The notes below the pieces were generated by a model. The model was not told the origin of the DNA and made no database searches. It worked only from the letters and a program-made list of their open reading frames with translations. From NCBI GenBank assembly GCA_900708905.1, contig CAADRB010000058.1:594545-658544 (forward strand): a stretch of 64,000 nt of DNA, written 5' to 3'. Source of the stretch: Hymenolepis diminuta (lineage: Eukaryota > Platyhelminthes > Cestoda > Cyclophyllidea > Hymenolepididae). Numbering within the stretch: position 1 is the first letter of the stretch; each line of letters opens with the position of its first letter. The position numbers and the translations under genes are program-made. Positions 1-14,500 of this stretch are shown here, piece after piece.

Positions 1-3000
1 ATTTAAATCAGTTACCATATTTTCAAGTATTCAGAATAGCTGGTTGCATTTATTATTACTGGTTAATAGAAAAGAGCTAAATCCAAAATATTTTCTCTTA
101 TACAGTTGGAGTCCGAATATTATAATTTTAATATAAACTATTTAATACCAATACAGTTCACTTTGATTGAAGTTTAGTGAACTAAGTTAAGTATATATTG
201 TTCCTGATCTTATCTATCTGCTTCTGACTGCAAAACTGATACAACTAATTCGATTTGATATGGAATCGGTGAATTAGATCAATCGGCTAACCAGATCTCA
301 ATATTACACATACAGTTGTCGAATGATGGAGATTGAACATTATGACATCTAAAGTTAAACTCTTCTTCATATGAGAATATGGATAACGCAGTGCCCCGAA
401 TTCAAATGAAGATAGACTTACAATATCCTGGCTTACTTATCTACTTGTTATCGATCCTCTAGTCCCTTTAATACTTCATAAGACTACTCTGAAGTTAAGC
501 CTACTCAGATGTTTTACCGTAATTGAAATATGTAAAAGATTTTTGCTGATCCGTGATCGATTAACTTTTGTAGAGCTTTGTATTATTTAATGCGTTAATA
601 AAGATAAAAATAAAATTTCGAATAAAAACTTCCAAACTTAACCGAATCCTACTATGCTTTTGAACATCTTTATGGCTATTTTCTCAAAAAATGGACTAAA
701 TGGGCCGCTGTTTGCTGTCGCTGAGAGCTTAGACGCTTTGATGAGGCAGACATTTTGCCATTTTCATTATTCACCGACTGAGAACTGCACATTCTGATAA
801 ATAAACTGATAAATCAGTTTGATGCTGATAATGGAATGATTTAATGTTAAAGTTCTTTTGAAGAGACCTGATAGTAAGGCGCCTAAATGAGATTAATTAT
901 TTTTCAGAAAAGTACAAAATTTTTTATGATTATTATTTCCTACGGTAATACATGAAAATTCAACATTTTTAGTCGGAGGAAGCAACTAGATGCCTCTATC
1001 AGAAAGTCGGACAAATGCTAAGGTGGAGGGAATCAAAAGTAGACCTGCGTCAAGTTTTCAAGGAGTCTCGCTTCATTTGATCTTCGAATTCGTGTTGTAA
1101 AATATTCACTAAATGGTAGCCAAAGTTCAAAAATTCAAATTTCATTCTTCTTCTCCCGGATTACGGTAAACAATCCATTGTTTATTTTTAACCAAATACC
1201 CCGGAAGGGAAAATGATATGACGGGATGTTTAACAGCTTACAAACTTAAAATGGCAGAAATGTGGTAGCTTATTAACTATTTATCGGAAGAACATAAAAT
1301 GTTATGTAATCATTTCATTAAAAACAAAAGTAATTGGATACGTTGAAGCGGCTTAGAAAGCTAATAGACTTGACAATTTTACTGTACAGAATTGAAATTC
1401 AGTTACCTAAAGGGGATTTATTTGTTCTCTTTGATGTTATTTCCATGTCATACTGATCAGATATATTTGATTACCCTGAATTTGCAATTCGTTTTATTTT
1501 CATCTCATCTGGAACGAAAACAGAGAGTGTGATATTAAGAGCTAAATAATAAATGATGAAAGTGAGTGCCTAAAGAAGATGTTACATGGCCGATTGATTT
1601 GAAATGAAAAGCTCCTCAAATAGTTATTCAACAAACTATGAGTTGTTTGCCTCAGTAGTCCATAATTTGTCCTTTACTTTCATTCAACTCCTTTAATTAA
1701 AATTCTTTTTACACATATTTATTATTAGCCGTAGCAATAGAAAAGAATTACAATTTTTAACTTTGAGAAGCAGATAAAACCGGTTAACAGAAATTCCAAC
1801 AAATGATAAAATGGAGGCGATCGAAAAGATGCTGAAATATTCACAAAGTGAATTCCATTTTAAAGATTCATCCTCTGACTTGCAGCAAATACTTGTTTAC
1901 GATGTTCAGTGCTAATTGGGCGGTTTTTAATCATGATGGTCAGTCTCACTATTTCAGTGCATTATTTTCTTCAAATGGTTGAAAAGTCAGAATGATCTTA
2001 CACAATATTCAATAACTTATAATCTTAACATAGTGGAGTTGAAATAATAAAAATCTTTTCTTCTTAATTTTAGTTTTTTGTTAATAATGTATAGCGTAAA
2101 GCACAATCATTACCAAAGGTAGATAATTTTATAAATTATCATCTGTCAATTAAAACGGAAGTGTTTGTTTGTTTTCTCCCTCAGAAGAATGTATTTTCCA
2201 TCGGGGATTTCATTAAATTCCCTTGGATTGTTCAAATGAGCAGTATTTTTTCAGTAATACATATTCATCGAATGAGATTTAAAAAGGGTTCTCTTATTGA
2301 TGGAGATATTTGTTCAAATATGGTGAATCTCGCTGTTTTTTAGTTTGCGGACAATTTAAATCATAATGTGTCTACTATTTCATACGTTTCAGTGAATCAT
2401 TCATTTTATCTCTTTGATCTGTAATTCTTTTGAAGAATAGTGCTGACATTGTTTTCAAAAAAGTAATGTCAGTGGCAAAAGTGATGACAGATAGCTTAAA
2501 AGCGATCTTTTGAAGTAATGATTAAATCATTTTTCATTATTAAAAGTAGCACAAAGTGTATACTATCATTTTATGGCATAAAGTTGTCCTCTGGGAACTC
2601 AGTTAAGTTTAATTTAAATAAAATTACCTTTTACCCTAAGCAGATGTAGTGATGTGAATATTTTTAGCGACAGTGATGCAATTGATAGATTGGATAATAT
2701 AAATAAATCTACAGTCCTTACGGATCGGGGAAAAATTAGTGGGTTGTACTGAGGTAACTACAAAACGAGCTAAGTTCAGTTGTATTGATGCTCTGGTGAT
2801 CCAAACCGGCAGCGACCTCTTCAATTGGTGAACACCCCTCATCGTCGAATATTTCCGCATTCGGGACTTATTGACTGACGTCAGTCGGAACGGGTCATCA
2901 ATAAACATTTGTAAACATCATAAAATTCGCAAAATGTATGTAACCCTCTTCTCCTAACTTTGGGTTCGAAAGGGTTGAGGGGATAGGCATCTTGAGATTT

Positions 3001-3228
3001 ACGAATAACAATGTGATGCACTTGATATCTTAGTCAGTAGTGCTTTGAACTCAGAAAATGAAAAAAATAGTTTTACTGATATTCCTCATTTAGAATTTTG
3101 AAATCGGTCAAAAACTTTGAGAAAAATAATTCTAATTAAAAGTTTGTTATCTTTTTAACCGCCTTGATTTTATTGAAAGGTCCAAATGTGCACAGTATGG
3201 AGGTGAACGAGCCTGAGAACTTTTTCAA
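1..3228. other. AT-rich non-coding stretch with a dispersed-repeat copy
   Basis: No frame here has both plausible splice sites and protein-like composition; the short open frames (for example 2161-2343 plus, 2636-2908 minus) look like chance. Part of it, about 1730-1990, resembles a segment of an AKT intron (about 46670-46990) and is listed separately. An ATG at about 3199 opens a short frame of 17 codons that ends just inside the next feature in another frame. Confidence 0.5.
1730..1990. repeat. diverged dispersed repeat, copy 1
   Basis: This segment and 46670-46990 share a series of matching blocks in the same order: CGGTTAACAGAAA, then an A-rich stretch ending GAAAAGATGYTGAAA, then a block ending GATGTTCAG about 100-170 bases on. 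The spacing differs by insertions and deletions. This suggests an old interspersed element of unknown class. No coding frame or terminal repeat is apparent. Confidence 0.45.
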
Positions 3229-6200
3229 ATGGCTTTTAATTTACCCATAAAGGGGCCATATGAAATAATGATGGTATACGAACAGTTGGAAACACACAGA
3301 TCAATCTTCAACTCTTCAATCCAATCAATAATAATGACCAATTACTTGAGTACCACATTTAAGCACTATCCGCATTTGTCATACTCTCATCCACAACCGG
3401 TGAGTCAGTTATAGGTCAGGATAACTTTTCTGGCTTTAGTTCAACAAATTTAACTAGAAATGAAAATCGCTTAGCTTTGATGAAATAAATAAGGAGCAAA
3501 TTCTGTCATTTGACACCTAATGACAGAATTCACGCACTTAAATTTTTTCCGGTCTTTTAATGTTAGTGAATCTTTTTCCGCTTTCAATATCAAAATTTAA
3601 TAACGGTACGCATCAATAAATAATCCATTTTCAGTAAAATCCTTTTCAAGTGCATTTCATTATGAATATATAAAACTTCGAAATCTTGGGACGTAAAGTA
3701 TTACCGAAAGTTGATAGTATGGATAATTGGTGTTTTAGTCTTATTGAAATGGTTTAACAAACTTTATGAAAAAATTATTCGAAAATGTTCCATTTTCAGT
3801 GTTCGGCTAAGTCCGTTGTGATATGCAATAAATGATTTTCTGCTGCATTTAGATGCTAATCGAAATCGTAGGATGACTTAAACCACATTCTAAAGCATCT
3901 TAACAATCAGTCTTAATGTTTGAAATTGGAACGACGATTAAATGAATCTTTTACGACAGATACCGACTATTATATCACAACCCATCGCAAGGCAATAATT
4001 TACAATTTTTCATCGGTAAAAGTATTTGATTCTCATAGCAATAAAATGGTTCTTTAAGGGATTAGGAGGGAGGGAATGGTACTGAAACAGAGAATGAAGG
4101 CGGAGTTTTAAAAGACTTTGAGGTTTGAGGTTTGATTTTGATTTGAGGTTCCGATTGCACGATGACTTAATTGACACTTTATCGCTTCCTGTTACAAAAT
4201 TCAAATTTCTTGTTTTCTGCGTAAACTCACATTCACGACTTCTAGCACATATCAGTTAGGATAGTTAATGTGCCTTTTCTATTTTCAGTGTCGACAAAGA
4301 ATAGTCAAATAAAGTTCTAAGTAAATATACTTTGGCCACAAATAAGTAAAGCTTTCAATACCACACTTACAGAAGGGTAAGAATTGTTAAAATATGAAGA
4401 AATCGTTCCAAAATGTTAGAGATTTCATTACAGCTCCATGAATTTTTCACCTTGAAAAGTTTATTTCGTTTGACTAATTTTTAAGACGGTTGGTAAACAA
4501 ATGAACTAGTTTTCATAAACTAAATTTTGAAATAAACAGCAGTTTTGCTGTTACATACTTTATAAACCAGATCTATTTTGTTTGAGACCAATTTACCAAA
4601 GTGCAATAATCAGCGAGTATACCATGTCAACGATTCTTCCTAATTCATACTATAGTTGCTACTTTATTGCTTCAAAAGTGAATAAATAATTGTCATTTTT
4701 TCCCCTTAGGCAAGTTTTTTCCTTCATTTTACTGACCAATTGAAGAATATCAGTGAGTGAGGTAACGATAATGGAAAGAAATGGCCCGTCGACTCTCTTC
4801 TCATTGATCAATAGTGAAAATAAATGCCTTCAACAATTACACAATTTTATTTTAGGTGAGAATAATAATGCAAATTAGAATTTGGTTTCTATTATGAATA
4901 AATTAAAATGTAGGATAAAAGCATATCAAACGAATTAAATCTTCAACTTCATTGAAAAGTCCCATATTCCATAAGTTTTTTTGTTATAGAGAATAAATAA
5001 TTTTTCAACTTGAGATTCTTTATTTTCCATTTTTACTTCCCGCTTCTTTCATTCTGTTATAATTGGACGATTTTTTTATATTTTGGGTGTAAAACGCAGA
5101 CGAATCAAGCTACCCAATTTGACAAATGTGAGCCTTGTTCTGGTATAGTGGGTTTGGTCGGTTTGGATTTGCATTTGCAACTATTGAATTTAATTAGGAA
5201 ATCTAAGCGTCTTTTACCTGCTAGAAAAGCAGATCATAATAGCTTTTAAGTATCGACCGTAGAAAATTGAACTTTAATGAACAATAGTGAGCTTTGCCTC
5301 ATAAAAATTATGTAAGCTAATATCACCGTGTTATCTTAGTCATTAGAAAATACTCCATTCAAATCGTATCTTTAATGCGGTTTTTTATTTAAATCTATTA
5401 AATTTAACCAAGTGTGTATGAAAACCTCAGCTAGAGAATTAAGTCTTGTGTCACTACTAATTATCGGTTTCTTCCATGATAAACATCTTCAGGTAAGCTT
5501 AATTAGTGGTAGCTTTAAGGACATTATAAGTGCTATATTTATATAAACCTTCAGTTATACGATCAGCCTCATATTAAAGGAATAAATCATTATCATGGCC
5601 GAGGATAAGAAAGAAATCTCAATTTATGGAATACGTCTACTCATCGAACGCTGTCACTCACATCTACTCGTCAATATTATTGGAGTTCATCCCAACTAAA
5701 CTCCGTCAGTTTCGCTCTGTTTAAAATGCCTTTGTTAGTCTTATTCACCTGCCCATGGCTTTAAGAGCCCAAAAAATAAATCAATGCGGCATGACTAATC
5801 AAATGATTTGAATCACATGGCCAACAGGCTCTTAACGTTGCGGATAGGAACTGACCCAGAAACCCAGAGATAAAATCTTGCAAATTCAGCCTTAGGAAAT
5901 TTGGATATTACAGAGGAAATTAACTCCTTTGGTTACTTAAAGTTTGCTTCCTACGTCAACTCTGCTATCTTAAAATCTTGAAAATCATGTTAGATTATTT
6001 TGCCTTCTCAACAATTTGAAAAAAAAGTGAATTGAAGATGCAAGACCGACCCTTCTTGATTAAAAGACCCGTCATAAGCGCTGAACTTCTCAAACAAGCC
6101 TTGCTACAATCCAAGGTAAAAATCAGGCAATTTAAATTTTGGAACGTGAGCTACCTATTTAGTAAAAATTGTGCAATCTAAATGTTAACATTAGTTGAAG

Positions 6201-6902
6201 TAGAACTCTATGATAACTCCAAGTTTCTATCAGTATCCTTTCGATCCCCAATCTTTAATCATTTGTTGGGCTTGATTCTAACCGATTACATTCGCTTCCC
6301 ACAATTAAAAATTGACATTTTTTTATTATTGTGGTTAAAAATAATGCATACTACTTTTCAATATTCCTTTTTATCTCTTAATGATATTTAGGGCGCTTAG
6401 AAGCTAGCCGGTGATTAAAACTTATCGAAGCTTAACTTATAATGAGGTTCCTTATTGTTGCGAGCGGACTATTGGTAAACAGTGAATTCAGGTTTAGTTA
6501 TGACTACTAGTTCATACCAGGGTTTCGTTAATCATGACTGGAATATAGTTATGCGTCTGTCCTCTTCAAATGATTTACTTTCTCCTAAATAAGATGCGAT
6601 GTATTACATATTAAACCAGTCTATGCTTTTGTATGTTACATTATTTCAAAACTTATTCTACACTAATCACTACCTATTACATATTAAATAGTTTTGTCTT
6701 CTCAGTCTCGTACTTATCTCTACGTGCCATTTTATTCTAACCTAATCGAATTTTACAAGACCGAGGCTCTGGTGAGATTAACTGCCTACCAGTAGCTGTT
6801 CTGAAAAAGATGCATTTCAAGAGTTCTAATGAATTAGCCCTCATCACCAAACCCCACTGACTCACCGTAATTCTTGTCCAGGTCACAAATCGCGAGAAAT
6901 AA
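3229..6902 (+). CDS. candidate six-exon gene of unknown function (146-residue model)
   Basis: Six short plus-strand exons can be chained with compatible phases: 3229-3399, 4710-4752, 5431-5492, 6038-6115, 6706-6771 and 6882-6902. The first ends at a strong donor (CCG|GTGAGT). The second follows a pyrimidine-rich acceptor (TTTTTTCCCCTTAG) and ends at another GTGAGT. The third ends at GTAAGC, and the fifth follows GTTTTGTCTTCTCAG. The joined length is divisible by three and ends in TAA. The exon sequences look protein-like, but I recognise no family. The last exon is suspicious: in another phase the same acceptor opens a much longer frame to 7110, so there may be a frameshift, a missed exon, or a decaying gene. 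The true 5' end is also uncertain. Everything here rests on splice-site and phase logic, not homology. Confidence 0.35.
5940..6400. repeat. duplicated segment, copy A (contains the 6038-6115 exon candidate)
   Basis: About 450 bases here align by eye with 8790-9200: TTGCCTTCTCAAC at the left, TTTAGTAAA in the middle, a CATTYGTTGG block, then CAATWAAAAATTG near the right end. The two copies differ by many substitutions and indels, so the duplication is old. The part matching the candidate exon is partly deleted in the other copy. Confidence 0.6.
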
Positions 6903-7110
6903 GCGAAACTACTGGTGGAAAATGAAAGTGATTAGGGCTGCAGTCTGTTTACAAAGAACGAGAAAACTAATGTATGAAGGTCTAAAAATTATTGAGGACA
7001 CCAAGAGCAAACATTTTGATCTGATTTTTAATGATAACAATGACCTAGACAACTATCCGCGCCTGTCACTTCTTTTTCGAAAGGACAAAGAAGTAGACGT
7101 CATATCTTAG
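6882..7110 (+). other. longer open frame after the 6881 splice acceptor
   Basis: After the acceptor ending at 6881, the frame starting with one leftover G runs 76 codons to a stop at 7110. It is basic at first (several Lys and Arg with Trp-Trp), then acidic and Asn/Asp-rich, and looks more like real protein than the six-codon frame used in the 146-residue model. It needs a phase-2 exon upstream that I could not find. It may be the true C-terminus of that gene, or a remnant. Confidence 0.3.
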
Positions 7111-10100
7111 TCATTGATCATTCTACCACTTTAATTAACAGGAGTCTTTGAGTAGAGAAGACTGAAGGCCAAGAAGGATTGAAATGCGTGTAGTTATTAA
7201 AGGTTGTGGTAGTGCAGTTGAAAGGTCGTGTCCCATTGATGCTGCCTGTGGATGTCTATGTTTTCAGTAGGCCTAACATTAGCAGGTTGAAGAATCTTAG
7301 GACATCCTAGAAGACTGGGACCTAACAACGATTACTCAAGCATGACATAAACGATTTAACAATCCAGGTAATAATGAACAATTTAAGGACGCAGGAGAGT
7401 TCTGAGTTAAATGTTACAGAAAAAATTGACATTATTTCGTTTCGTTCAATGGGTTTTTTGTTAGTCTAACAATAAATGTAGAGTCATTCAGTACCATATA
7501 AATTTTTTATTTAACTTTTGATGAAGGAAATATCAATGAATATCCATGAAAGTATCGATTTTAAAGATGCAATTGACGACATTTGGAGACCTTAATCTAA
7601 CTCGCACAATGCGTATAGAATGAAGAAGTTGGCTTCAGAATATCAGATACTGTTTTCTAGATCACTACCAGTCAATAAGTAAGTTGAACTAATTTGAGAC
7701 ATTTAAAAGTGAGCAGGCACAAAGCATTTTATTTACAAACATAAGTGACTATAGGCTACTGAAAATTGCAAAATCATGCCATAGAAATAAAGATGTTTAA
7801 AAAATGGATTTTTAAAGTGTCACTTTAAAAGAATATATAACCAGGGCCATATATTTACGTTACATTTGGATGTCGCGAAATTCACCTCTGCAAAGTTGAG
7901 GTTAATGATAAAAACTTTTACAGAGCACATTTAATGGATTTAACTTCAAACAAGAGCAAAGAACATAAAAGTTAATTTGCCACCACCGATTTGATTTCCA
8001 TTTACAAATCAGCAAATAAATTAGTGCATCAAAATGCTAAATGCAATTATAACACATTCAAACGTGATTGAAAAAGCATTCAATTTCAATCATCAGTCGT
8101 TCAAAAAGGAAGTGAAGTAGAGTGATCTAATTTATTCTATCTCTGAGCCATTACATTGTGATATTTAACCTTCATAATGAAAAAAACACTGTCGTTTATG
8201 TATTTTAATCAAGTTGGTATGATTAAATTCAGATTTACGCATTCTCCCTCCTGAAAACTTCTAAATAACATCCTAATTTAGATATAAAAACTCAGAAAAT
8301 TAAATACTAGGTCAATATGATGATTGTAACATCCCATAGCTGTTGACCTCTAAATTTTGTTTGAATGGAAGGTTGTCGGATTGTTTCTGCCTGGTCACAT
8401 GTATAAGGGTAAATATAATGAGTTAAAATACTGTCAATTATAGTTGTGAAGTGATTACTAAGCTTCAGTTAAACTCATAAATAAAATAAGTGTTCTAAAA
8501 ATTGTACCTTCATTATCTTCTTTATTATCCTAGGTAAACATAAATTTGATTTACTTACCATTCAGGACCCCATATTATGAAAGGAAAATCCGTTTATGAA
8601 CCATGATAACAAATCGATATTCACAAAATATAAGATCAAAAGCTTTGACTAACTTAAAAGTTAAAAAAAAACACTTTTTATTACGAAAAAGCTTATGTGA
8701 GTTTGCATAATATGTAACAAGTTAATATTTTCTGAATTTACTCATTTAAAGTGAAACACACTGTTACTCAAGCTAATTTATCCTAATGATGATGTCAGGC
8801 CAATTAACTCTGTTAGCTTAGAAATTTTATCTCATCTCTTCTATGTTAAAACTGTAAGCTACAGGATACACTTGCCTTCTCAACCAGTGAAAAAAATGAG
8901 ATGAAGCAGCGAACCAACCATTGAAGATTTAATAATACCGGTGGACGAATCGTGAAACTTGAATTTTGGGAAGTGAAGTGTCCATTTAGTAAATATCGCA
9001 CAACTCAGGTCCACAAATGAAATGAAGTAAGACTCTTCCCTAATGTTCTCGGTATCTTTTTGATAATCCTCCCCTTCATCATTCGTTGGACTTAATGTTA
9101 TTAAATATCAGTTGCTTTTCGCAATAAAAAATTGTAAAATTTTCGTATTTCACTGTGGATAATAATAATACTAGCGAATTTATATCGAAGAAATGTGGGT
9201 GGTCTTGTTTCGTCAGTAATATTGTTTTTCAATTAATTCAAAGTGCACTTTATCAAAAATTTTCAGAATTCTAAATGGCTATTAAATGTTTCAAGAAAAT
9301 CATATTAAAGAGGTTGTTATTGCAACGTTTACAAACATCACTGAAATTAATGCACTGTGATTTGTATTTTCAGACTGATGGTTGTGTAATAATAGGTATT
9401 TCTTCACTCTTTGGTCCTATTCTTTCTAAGAGAGTCACATAGGGTTGAAATAGTAGCAGAGGGACTTGAAATTATATATCAGAAAGTTGTCGAAAAATTG
9501 TCAGTCATCATTTAAATCATTGACTAATCTGATTGAATTCTAACCCGTTTGTCAGACCCAAACAAAAGTAAATAGAAAGTTTCATGAAGTTTAGTGCAGC
9601 AGTGACACGTGTTCTCCCTAACATTTGGTTAGTCAAGTATATTGTTGGAGGTTATTTAACGTAAGCATATTACACGTTCTTAAATAATCACCTGTTACCG
9701 TGATACTGTGGCGTTCTAAAGGTTGGGATTTGCTAGAATTTTAATACAAAGACTAAATTGGGTTACTGATTATCAAACTGCATGGTTACATCAACTTAAC
9801 TCTGAAATTCTACTCATTCCCCTACTGCTGGTGTTAGAAAACAGTATTAGGATTTCCCTTATCTTCTTGAAGGTATCGAAATTGTAGAGAAAATTTTTTA
9901 AATATTCCAATGATTTAATGTTGATAAACAGAAGCCATTTCGCAATGCTTTAAGGAAGTCGTAAAATAAAATTTTAATTACCTGGTCAGTTGAGCAACAG
10001 TTATAATTAATTTATTCACCTTAACATTTTTCATTTTTGATGTGGTTTGTTTATTGAAACAAGTATGATATTTCATCAAAAGATTTCCCGCGAAAATAAA

Positions 10101-11524
10101 TTAAAGAAATAATCAAACAATTGGTAATATGGTGATTGAGTTCAATGATGGCCGAACCTAAAAAGTAATTATTTTAATTGTCAAAAAAATACAGTTAAAA
10201 TTAAATTTCCTAGAAGGTCATTCTCTACATAAAAAACACGTTTATGATCGCTATAAGGTTAATAGTTACGAACTTGTAAAGTATACACATCACGATTTCA
10301 TACAAATTAAATAAAAGTAACAGTTAGCCCAATGAAAGATGAATGCATGCAGTTATTCAATTTCAGATGCTCTCCATGCATTCAGCTGTTACTGATAGTC
10401 TTAAAAATTATGTTGTATGCTTGTAAACCTTCATTTCGTACTTTCAGCATCATCTAACCTTTTGTTCATGGGAGAATTTCATACCCACCTGCCGAAAATG
10501 GACCTACTCGAGAATTTGGTTATTCAAAATACAGACGTACGAAGTGCTCTACATGCAACGCAGTGTGAACTATAAGTGCGGAACAAGCAAAAAAAGTTGC
10601 TGGTGAGCTAAAATCAGCCGAAAATCGATGGCTGCATCGCCAAGCTTTTCCAATTGTCCTAATTTATCATTCGTTTTTGTTCGCCAAGTGATTTTAAAAG
10701 TATTTGTGATCGCATTTTATGGAAACTTATAACGGATATTCATTTGAACATTTGATGATAAGATCAAATTTGTGAAATAATGAAGCACAAACAAATGATT
10801 TACTCTTCAAATAATTTCACATTTCGTACTGTGCTTCTCATATAATAAACGATATTTAATAAAACAATATATTAATCAGAACTAGCAACACAAATAAACT
10901 TTAAACGAAATAAATAGAGAAATATCTTTCATTAATAAATATTGATTTACCTAATATTCCTCCAACGATTTCAATTATTAATCATTGTGAATAAAATGAC
11001 TTCTTGACGATCCACAAGTAAAATTAATCAACGATGGAAAATTCTATCTCTGCTTTAATTTTATAGCAATAAAGACACGAAACTTTACTCACGTTTATTG
11101 AATGACCGATAAGAATATGCAAATATGAGATATGAGATGAAATGAGATATAAGGAGGAGCAAAGTTATTACCATTAATATTGTATTTTAAAGATAAACTC
11201 AATTTTAAATTTTTAAATTGTGCTAAGATAAAATGAAAATTAATTGACAAAATGAAAGTAAGTTCAGCAGTATAAAAATTTAATGTTGCACTCTAAAATA
11301 TTGGAGAACATTTGCTATTTTATATACTGTGCAAAAATCACTATTGGCGTTTGTTTATCTTTTATAGTTAGCGGTAATAGAAACTCAGTGTCATCAAATT
11401 CATTTCGTAATTTGGTCACTGGGCTCCGAAATCAATTAAATATTTATTGTATACCTCATCCCGTTCAGAAAATTGTGCGGTGTTCGTGATAAAGTTTATT
11501 TTCAGTTACGTGCGATCTGTCAAA
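7111..11524. other. AT-rich intergenic region upstream of the KMT2E-like gene
   Basis: No convincing exon or RNA gene is visible. Its main content is the second copy of a duplicated segment (8790-9200). The last 250 bases probably hold the promoter or 5' untranslated sequence of the gene starting at 11525. A splice acceptor (TTTATTTTCAG, ending 11505) lies 19 bases before that start. Confidence 0.5.
8790..9200. repeat. duplicated segment, copy B (degraded)
   Basis: Partner of 5940-6400, in the same orientation and about 2.8 kb downstream. The region equivalent to the candidate exon 6038-6115 is shortened and has no open frame, so this copy is non-coding. It may be a local tandem duplication that decayed or a second insertion of the same unknown element. 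Confidence 0.6.
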
Positions 11525-14500
11525 ATGGATATTTATATGGATATGGATATTGCTGCTGAGGAAACATCGTCACCCCTGCAGGGTCAAAAATTCATTAAGC
11601 CTTTCTCTAACTTTTTTCAAACAGCTAAACAAAAATTTGCAGATTTTGATCCTGAAAGTGCTGTTCATTTGGTTGGTCCGATGTTCGAGCTCACTGCTCC
11701 TATTGATAAGGACAAATCGTAAGTGCAACATTAGTATTTATTAGGTAGTTAATAAAATATTTTCTAAAACACATCGTTTACTTTTTACATTCGTTTAAAT
11801 TACTGCGAAAACTTATCGTAAATTTACTGGTTAAGTTGTGCGTTCTGCGTAAATATTTAGTATTTGTGTTTATTGTTAAACAGTGTCTAAGTGTGACATT
11901 TTTCAATTTTTTTTCTACAATAGACACCAGGATTTCGACGCTGTCTATCCCGAAAAATGTGTGTCCTATGGCCCAACTATATGCTCCTTTGGTCTATCTT
12001 ATAACGATCACAATTATGCCAAACCTGTTGGCCTGACGCCTCCCGTTATGGCTCCTCATCTCATGGATGATAATTATCCTTCCAAATCAAAAATCTTACC
12101 TCTTCCAATCCCAGTTATAAAAGAGACGACTGCTGCTGTTAACAAGTCAAGTATGTCTACGGAGAAAATTGCCCAATTACCCTCTTCTCTCACGTCAAAT
12201 CAAGCAAAATTCCTCATTAAAACAAAAGATGTCAAGTCGTCAACGATTACCGTAACATCTCCATCAACGTCACATGCTCATACTAGATCTGATAGACCAG
12301 CTCAACTTGATGTCCCTTCTGTTGATCCCTCAGCTGGTTTGTCCGATTCAAAGAAAGCTCTCTTTGCTGCTTGGCATGCCAAAGCTGCAGCTAGTGGTGG
12401 TACTTTGCTAGTTCAACATAACTGGAAGAATCCTGATGCTCAACAACAATCGCAGCAAAAATCTTCCACCGAATCAGAAGCGAATAATGTCGCTATGGAA
12501 CAGCAGAATTTCTTTGCCAAAGATCAAATTGTCCTTAATGTTCCACGTTACTGCAGAAGTCTTGGAAAGGAGTCGGAAGGTGAAAGAGTTTATCTTGAAT
12601 CCGATATGAAGGTTTGTTTTCTTTCCTGTATGCTTTATTGCTGAATGCTTTAATTGTCTTATTGCTTTTATCGAAGCAGGTTGATGAACCCCATATGAGT
12701 TGTTGACCTGAGGGCAACAGCATTTAAGAAGAACTTAACAGAATGCCTACTTATTTTTAATAGTAAAATATTTTGTGTTTATGTTATGTTTACTTTATTC
12801 AATTTATGTTATTGTTTAATTCCTTCGACAGCTGCATAAAATTTCGAAAAATAAAGTGGTTGAATACTCCACAATTTTTGAGGTATTTGACTTACCGTGC
12901 TGTTATGTGTCCGATAGTAACAGAAGCTGTATTAGACCTTTGTTTGTTTTGATGATAGTAGAATCGTAATTTTGGGTAGTGTTTACGAAAATATTTTCTG
13001 TTTTGCAGATACTCGAAGTTCCTGAAGAACTTTGTGTTTCTCCGTCGAAATTGAGCAGTCTCGACAGTTCTGATGAGGAGGATCTTTCAGCAGATGGAGC
13101 TGAAGAAAATGAATTGGGTCAAAAGGTAGTCTTTAAATTTTTTTCACAGTTTTATTAATGCATTTCTCTTCCTAATGTAGCCTGCCATGTGGTCAACTGT
13201 CAGCTGTATTTGCGAAGTGAAAACTGGTGATTCAAGCATGATTCAATGCCTTAATTGCAGGTATACTACATTTTCTCGTATTGTGTTTATTAATATTTTT
13301 TTACTTATTGGTAAGCTAATATGGACATCGAAAAGGTATGAGTAAAGTGGGTCAGAGCATTATTTGAATTCTGGATGATGCATAGTTCACTTGTTTTTGT
13401 CCAAATACTCGAAAGTTCAATATTTATTAGTTGACCCCTTATTTCTTACGTAAGTGCACATCGGCGATATTCTGAGTGGGGTGGTTCGTTCATGGCCAAT
13501 CCATTTATATAGTCTTACAGTTAAATCTAGCCTAAATGTTTTTCTCCATAACAGATGGCATTCAAATTCACTCAGTATGAACTTTAGCATTAATGTATCT
13601 TTAGAATTTTTTGTTTCATCCGTCTCCTAGGTAGATGTTTTCTGTTGGTTTAAAATATTATCAGCCCGTTAGAGGTCTATTGTATTGCAATTAAAATCAA
13701 CGTTCCTGACTTACATTTTAAGCTCAAATTGATTATTTACTGTTCCTCTTTTGTACTAGATGTCTAACGTCTTTCCAGTAGTGATTTGAGCATTTTTGTT
13801 ACTATTATTTTGTTGGTGATAATTTCTTTGTATACATTGCAAGATTATTGAATACTCACATTTGTTTTGTTGATGCAGTAAAGTTGCAAAGCTAATTCTC
13901 CATCTATAATTTTATGTTATTTTAGATATCACCAGCACCTTGATTGTATGAGCATAGTATATGCTGATGGAGCCTGCATGGACGAAGCCAACCCTGCCGT
14001 AATTACCCCAAAGGATAAGCTCTTAGATCCTGCCACATACTTGTGCCCCTCCTGTATTCGTCCCGCATTTACATTTAGCTCCGAGTTGCATGCACGCGTT
14101 CTCGCTGCCCAGAGAGAGAGAGAGGCGAACAAACAGAAAAGTTCCTACTCCCTCATGCAACATCATTCTGGGAAAGTTGACCCACCCAGACGTCCTATTG
14201 GTGGTGCTCACCTAATTGCAAGTGCTACGGATAGGGCACGTCAGCTGGGGCTCATTGGAGGTGGAAGTGGACCAGGGTCCACGACCAGCTCTAAGTCGAT
14301 TAACTACCCAAGTACTGATGAACGAGTCAAAATGGTGAGAAATATTTTGTTCTTTGGTAGATTTCACTTTGTTCTGATGTTTTGCTTTACTTCGCTTAAC
14401 TTTTTGGTGTTTGATATTGTAATTTGTAAATTTGCATTCCTTATTATGCTTGCTTAAATCGGTCTACACCACCAATAGTTGCTATCTCCGATTCATAAAT

